This document shows positions 59,679-64,000 of a stretch of DNA of 64,000 bases, in pieces. Below the pieces are notes generated by a model that was given only the letters and a program-made list of their open reading frames with translations, searched no databases and had not been told where the DNA came from. Position 1 is the stretch's first letter; each line of letters starts with the position of its first letter. The stretch covers positions 28,921,132 through 28,985,131 of the forward strand of contig NC_060885.1 of the NCBI RefSeq assembly GCF_014805685.1, written 5' to 3'. The position numbers and the translations under genes were made by a program. The DNA is from Silurus meridionalis (Eukaryota; Chordata; Actinopteri; Siluriformes; Siluridae).

Positions 59679-59724
<46 letters not shown>
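59679..59724. repeat. GT microsatellite
   Basis: About 23 GT units. Confidence 0.97.
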
Positions 59725-59727
<3 letters not shown>

Positions 59728-59759
59728 AAAGAGAGAGCAGTAGGGAAGAAACAGCGTAA

Positions 59760-60395
59760 ATACAGAGAATGTTTTCTTTTCAACTTCGGACATTCTGTCC
59801 CGGGTTTATTTTAGAAGCAGACTATAGATAGCACTTTAACAAGGCTTCATCGGAAAGAATTTGGTGTTTTTAACATTCTTGTGACCTTTGACCCCCCGTC
59901 TTTCTTTTTGGAAGAGGAGCAAAAGGAAGGGTGCCTGCAAAGTGCCATAATCCAAATATATTTTTAGTCTTAATCAGCATTCCAATCTGAAGTTTTCCAT
60001 TTCTCTACAAGTCTTCAGGCTAGTTTACATCTTTGATGTTCGACCAGTTCAATTCGGATTCAATAACATTCACGGGGTGAGGATATTCCGCTTAAAGACC
60101 TCTAACCTCTCTCCCTATCCCTCTATCTATCTCTTTTTTTTGTTTCTTAGAGAGTTTTTCCAGAACATTCCCCAAGCATAAATAATCACAGCGACTCCCT
60201 ATTTATATCATTGTCGGTGGAGGAAGTGTGGAGATTAAAGCATTAGCATATTAAAATACTCACAAGCTGGAAGAAATAATAATAATAAAAAAACACACTG
60301 GCATGCATTTATAGGAAAATAATGAGATGGCTTTTATTTATGTATAGCTACATTTAATGCTATGGAGCATCAAAGAGACAAATTAGTTCAAGTTA
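59760..60395. other. Non-coding intergenic DNA
   Basis: Nothing recognised. Confidence 0.5.
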
Positions 60396-60407
60396 CCAGC
60401 AATACAC

Positions 60408-60605
60408 AGAGAAACCATAAAGCTTGATAACCTCTGTCCTACATGTAAAAACTTTACATCTGACTGAGACTGGAGACTCCTTCCATAAATATAAAGACAC
60501 TGCAGATTGTAAAGTGACAATAGAAACTTTACATTATACATCATTTTACACAAATATGAGTTTGACGTTTAATTCTTTAATAAGTATTTTAGCTTAGTTA
60601 GCTTT
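60408..60605. repeat. Direct duplicate, copy 1
   Basis: Shares gactgagactggagactcct, aatagaaactttacattata and caaatatgagttt with 62541-62740 in the same orientation at high identity. Confidence 0.9.
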
Positions 60606-60965
60606 AGCTGGGGTTAAAACCACGTGAACCTCACCCTGAAATGTGCTCACAGTCGAGTCGCTAGTCAGTGGCGTGGATCTTATGTGCTTGCTCTGAAGCG
60701 AGTTGAACAGCAATGCTGTGGTCAGAAACTGACACTGATGGTGGTTAAAGGACCAGTAACACATGCTGTGTATGGAAAAAGATGTGCTTTAGTCTGTAAC
60801 CCAACACCTAAAAGGTACGCTAATAGGGTAGGTGTGTGCAATAAAAAGTGCACGAGTCAAAACAGGGCTCTAAGCTGCTTCTTATATACACAAGATGACG
60901 TTCAACCTAATAATAAATTGACGTCATGATACTTTATTGAAAAACGACGGATTGACATGTTAGAT
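60606..60965. other. Non-coding intergenic DNA
   Basis: One open frame of 101 codons (60624-60929) with no recognised similarity. Confidence 0.45.
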
Positions 60966-61010
<45 letters not shown>

Positions 61011-61111
61011 ACTTACAAGTAATCATTAAGAGTTGAAATACATTTTATACACTCAAGAATGAGAGAGAAGTATGACAGTGGAGACGAGTCTGTGAGATAG
61101 ACTTTGAACAA

Positions 61112-61208
<97 letters not shown>
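60966..61208. repeat. GA microsatellite and long (GATA)n array
   Basis: GA run 60970-61008 and about 24 tandem GATA/TAGA units at 61110-61208, ending in gacagacaaa. Confidence 0.97.
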
Positions 61209-61414
61209 CAGACAAAAACTAGACATAGACTAAGAGAAGGAGAAACAGACAGAAAAAAAAGACAGATTGTACATGTACTGTGTGTGTCTGTGTGTGTGTG
61301 GCCAGCACCTATATAAAGCAGTACTTGTGGCGAGCGATTGCTGCTCTGTGTGAGGACGGCTCAGGGTGTAAGTGCGTGAACACGGATGACAGGTTGGAAA
61401 GTGTGAGCAAGAGG

Positions 61415-61417
<3 letters not shown>

Positions 61418-61461
<44 letters not shown>

Positions 61462-61570
61462 AGACAAGGATCAGTGGCAGATTGTTTCCAATGGAAAGAA
61501 TTCTGGGAATGAGAGAGAAGAGCTATCAGTGACTGAGCACTATGACCCTAAGAATAATTTAAAACATTTG

Positions 61571-61621
<51 letters not shown>

Positions 61622-61783
61622 GCTCCTTATCCATGTGGCTCTGAATCCAGACAAAGACCGCAACATCCTTCTCTCTCTCACATACACACCAACGCATTCA
61701 TTCTACTCAATGCAAGCACATGCACACAATTTTAATGTCCATGTATACTTTAGATTCACATTTACTTACTTACTTACACACAC

Positions 61784-61845
<62 letters not shown>
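61418..61845. repeat. GT and two CA microsatellites
   Basis: GT run 61418-61459, CA run 61573-61615, CA run about 61777-61844. Confidence 0.97.
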
Positions 61846-61848
<3 letters not shown>

Positions 61849-61849
61849 A

Positions 61850-62435
61850 CATACAGTGTAGTTGAACAGTTGAACAGAGTTTTTAGTCTTCAAGGGACTA
61901 TTACAGACCAATTTGTGATCTCAACCATGGATGAATTCAGTAGATGAAGCAAGTCCATTTTTGGAATTTCTTTTTCACTATTGCCCTTACGAAAAAAGCC
62001 TACTGAATGCACATTACACGACACTATTTCCGTTACACACACACACACACGTGTTAACATCATGATGAGGTAATTTTGGACAATCTGACTGAACACTGTC
62101 CACTGCATAAATAACTCAGCTGGGGTGTGCGCATGCACTTTGCTTATGTGTGTGTGTAACCAGGAGGTGTCTTTATCGGGGTGGAATGTCCACTCATCGT
62201 TTCCAGGATGTAACCTGAAGACCTCAGCATGGAACTCTTTAATTGAACCATCTTGCTAACCTTTTACTTAAACACACACACAATGATGAATTTTTGATAA
62301 AGATACCGTTAGATCTTATTTTATAATCTATAACTTTGCTATATAATCTATAACAATTTGGAATCTAACTTTAGGTATGCAATACTACATCATATCCATG
62401 CTCTTTTAGCAAGCAAAACATTAAAGAAGCAGTGC
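61850..62435. other. Non-coding intergenic DNA
   Basis: Nothing recognised apart from a short CA run at 62035-62050. Confidence 0.5.
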
Positions 62436-62436
62436 T

Positions 62437-63130
62437 TTGAACATTTTTACCACACACATTTACAGAATAAGTTCAGGTTTACTAATTTCACCTCACAAAC
62501 TTTTACAAGCTGAAAGGAATAATAATAAAAAAAACCACACAAACCATAAAGCTTTATAACCTCTGTACTACATGTGGAAAGTTACAGCTTTACATCTGAC
62601 TGAGACTGGAGACTCCTTCCATAAATATTAAGACATTGCAGCTTGTAAAGCAACAATAGAAACTTTACATTATACATCACTATACACAAATATGAGTTTA
62701 ACGCATCATTCTTTAATAAGTATTTTTGCTTTGTTAGATAGTATGAAAATTAATATGTTTACATTTCACAATGTCCTGGGGTTGAAACTTTTCAGCTTCG
62801 GCACTAAGTGAACGTTTTCGTACCAGAAATTTGAATAAATACCAGGATGTAAAGAGCAAATTCAGTAGAAAACTACTAGAAAAACATTGAAGAAGTGTTG
62901 CTCTGAAAAGTTTCACCACACACTTTTACATAATAAGTTCAGGTTTACTAATTTCACATGACAAACTTTTATAAGCTAGTCATATTTACAAGTTTTACCT
63001 CAACAATAAAAAAAAAAAAGGGCTAATTTAAACTAGTTTTACCTCACAAATTCACACAAAAAGCTCATATGTACTAATTTTACCTCACACATTCACATAA
63101 AAAGCTTATTTTTTGCTAGTTTTTGCTCTA
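62437..63130. repeat. Dispersed short direct repeats around the duplicate
   Basis: The phrase ataagttcaggtttactaat then ttcac, with caaacttttataagct, occurs at 62467-62512 and 62931-62980. Decayed versions (actaattttacctcacacat) follow to about 63130. Confidence 0.8.
62541..62740. repeat. Direct duplicate, copy 2
   Basis: Second copy of 60408-60605, about 2.1 kb away, with scattered substitutions and a short insertion. Confidence 0.9.
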
Positions 63131-64000
63131 ATTTTCAGGGCAAAACTAAGTAGTACTGTTTTATCCCTAAATATTGACTGAAACATATCAATGTATAGAA
63201 CTAGTTACTCTTTATATAATTTTTATACCCAGTTTATTTATAGATAAAGAGTATGTAGAGTACGTAATTTACATATAACAGGGCATCAGGAAATTAATGT
63301 AAGCCTCTAATTTGAATTATATATACACAAATACATACAAAGATGATAATGTTTGCTACAACACAGCATTTCTTTTCACACCAGAGTTAGGTGATCGCAG
63401 ATGATAATCTAGTGTATGCGCTGACATGCTGGAACTGAATTAAAAAAAATTGCCAACTGGCTTTGGGCTCCTCAGAGACCGGGTATAAATAATAGCTAAT
63501 TTCTACAGTTCTTTACCCCTTCAAATTATTCTTTTTTTGGTTCATCGTGACTAATTTCATGGCTGAATGCATCTGGTAAAACACGTTACTAAATTATAAA
63601 AAAAAACACGGTCTTGGGAAATTATGATAAATCTGTAGGAATCACATTAAAGACAAAAGTTGAGCCTAATGCCATTTGTATTTAACGTATAAAATAGAAT
63701 TTGACATAGGGTTAAAACTGCATGTCTGATTATTATGCAAGGCTAAAAAAGTGCAGAAATAATAGCATTAATTTTTTATTGCTGATACAGTTCATAAAGG
63801 TTTATTGAGAGGTTCATGTAATTTCCTTTTTTTTTCCCCCCCAAGTAGTATGTATATACACCAAATGTGTATAACACTTGCAATCTATTCCTTTTTTTTG
63901 TTTGTTTTGTAAAGAAATCTTTAATGGCATCATATCCTTAAAACTAAAACATAAACCAGGTGCAAACTGGCAAGTTGAAGCAAAAACTACCAAAACTAAT
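63131..64000. other. Non-coding intergenic DNA
   Basis: AT-rich, nothing recognised. Confidence 0.5.

Noticed and set aside
61110..61208. (GATA)n array as a CRISPR-like or regulatory GATA-factor cluster
   Set aside because: A plain tetranucleotide microsatellite with no unique spacers; GATA-factor binding cannot be argued from a simple repeat.

Overview
The window is vertebrate nuclear DNA, most likely from a teleost fish. Two multi-exon genes have GT-AG introns and short teleost-style exons. The space between them is packed with Tc1/mariner, hAT, pogo and non-LTR remnants and with long CA and TA microsatellites, as in catfish and other otophysan genomes. The species cannot be fixed from the sequence. 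No bacterial, phage or CRISPR feature is present.

Two protein-coding genes can be reconstructed codon by codon. (1) slc30a10, a ZnT10-type cation-efflux transporter, lies on the + strand with exons 11781-12285, 15971-16210 and 16298-16719. It encodes 388 residues and keeps the family metal sites. Its first exon sits in the only clear GC/CpG-rich block. (2) lclat1, lysocardiolipin acyltransferase 1, lies on the - strand with exons 43394-43564, 41778-41976, 40290-40436, 38664-38780 and 32185-32681. It encodes 376 residues and keeps the NHRTRLD and FPEGTD acyltransferase motifs. All splice phases agree. The genes are convergent, with about 15 kb between their stop codons, and have unrelated jobs: Mn/Zn export versus phospholipid remodelling at ER and mitochondria-associated membranes.

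Layout. 1-11.6 kb: non-coding, with a possible - strand 3' UTR at 0.87-3.1 kb, a SINE and a hAT-type MITE. 11.6-17.9 kb: slc30a10. 18-32 kb: intergenic, with Tc1 remnants, a truncated LINE, several MITEs and a degenerate tandem array near 28 kb. 32.2-43.6 kb: lclat1, with introns holding two inverted MITEs (one carrying a perfect 47-bp hairpin), an internally deleted LINE, a pogo remnant and a Tc1 remnant. 43.6-64 kb: no gene recognised. This part holds a decayed but structurally complete Tc1-like element inside a TA microsatellite, a mariner fragment, an inverted pair of hAT elements, a 61-bp-unit minisatellite, a three-copy local array near 59 kb, a 200-bp duplication at 60.4/62.5 kb, and large GATA and CA arrays.

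No undescribed multi-gene system was found. The observations most worth a check are the CA/UG repeats that abut lclat1 splice sites, the perfect hairpin, the arginine-rich in-frame leader and short linker of slc30a10, and the nested or tandem repeat structures. All family assignments come from recognising protein and repeat motifs by eye; no search was run.
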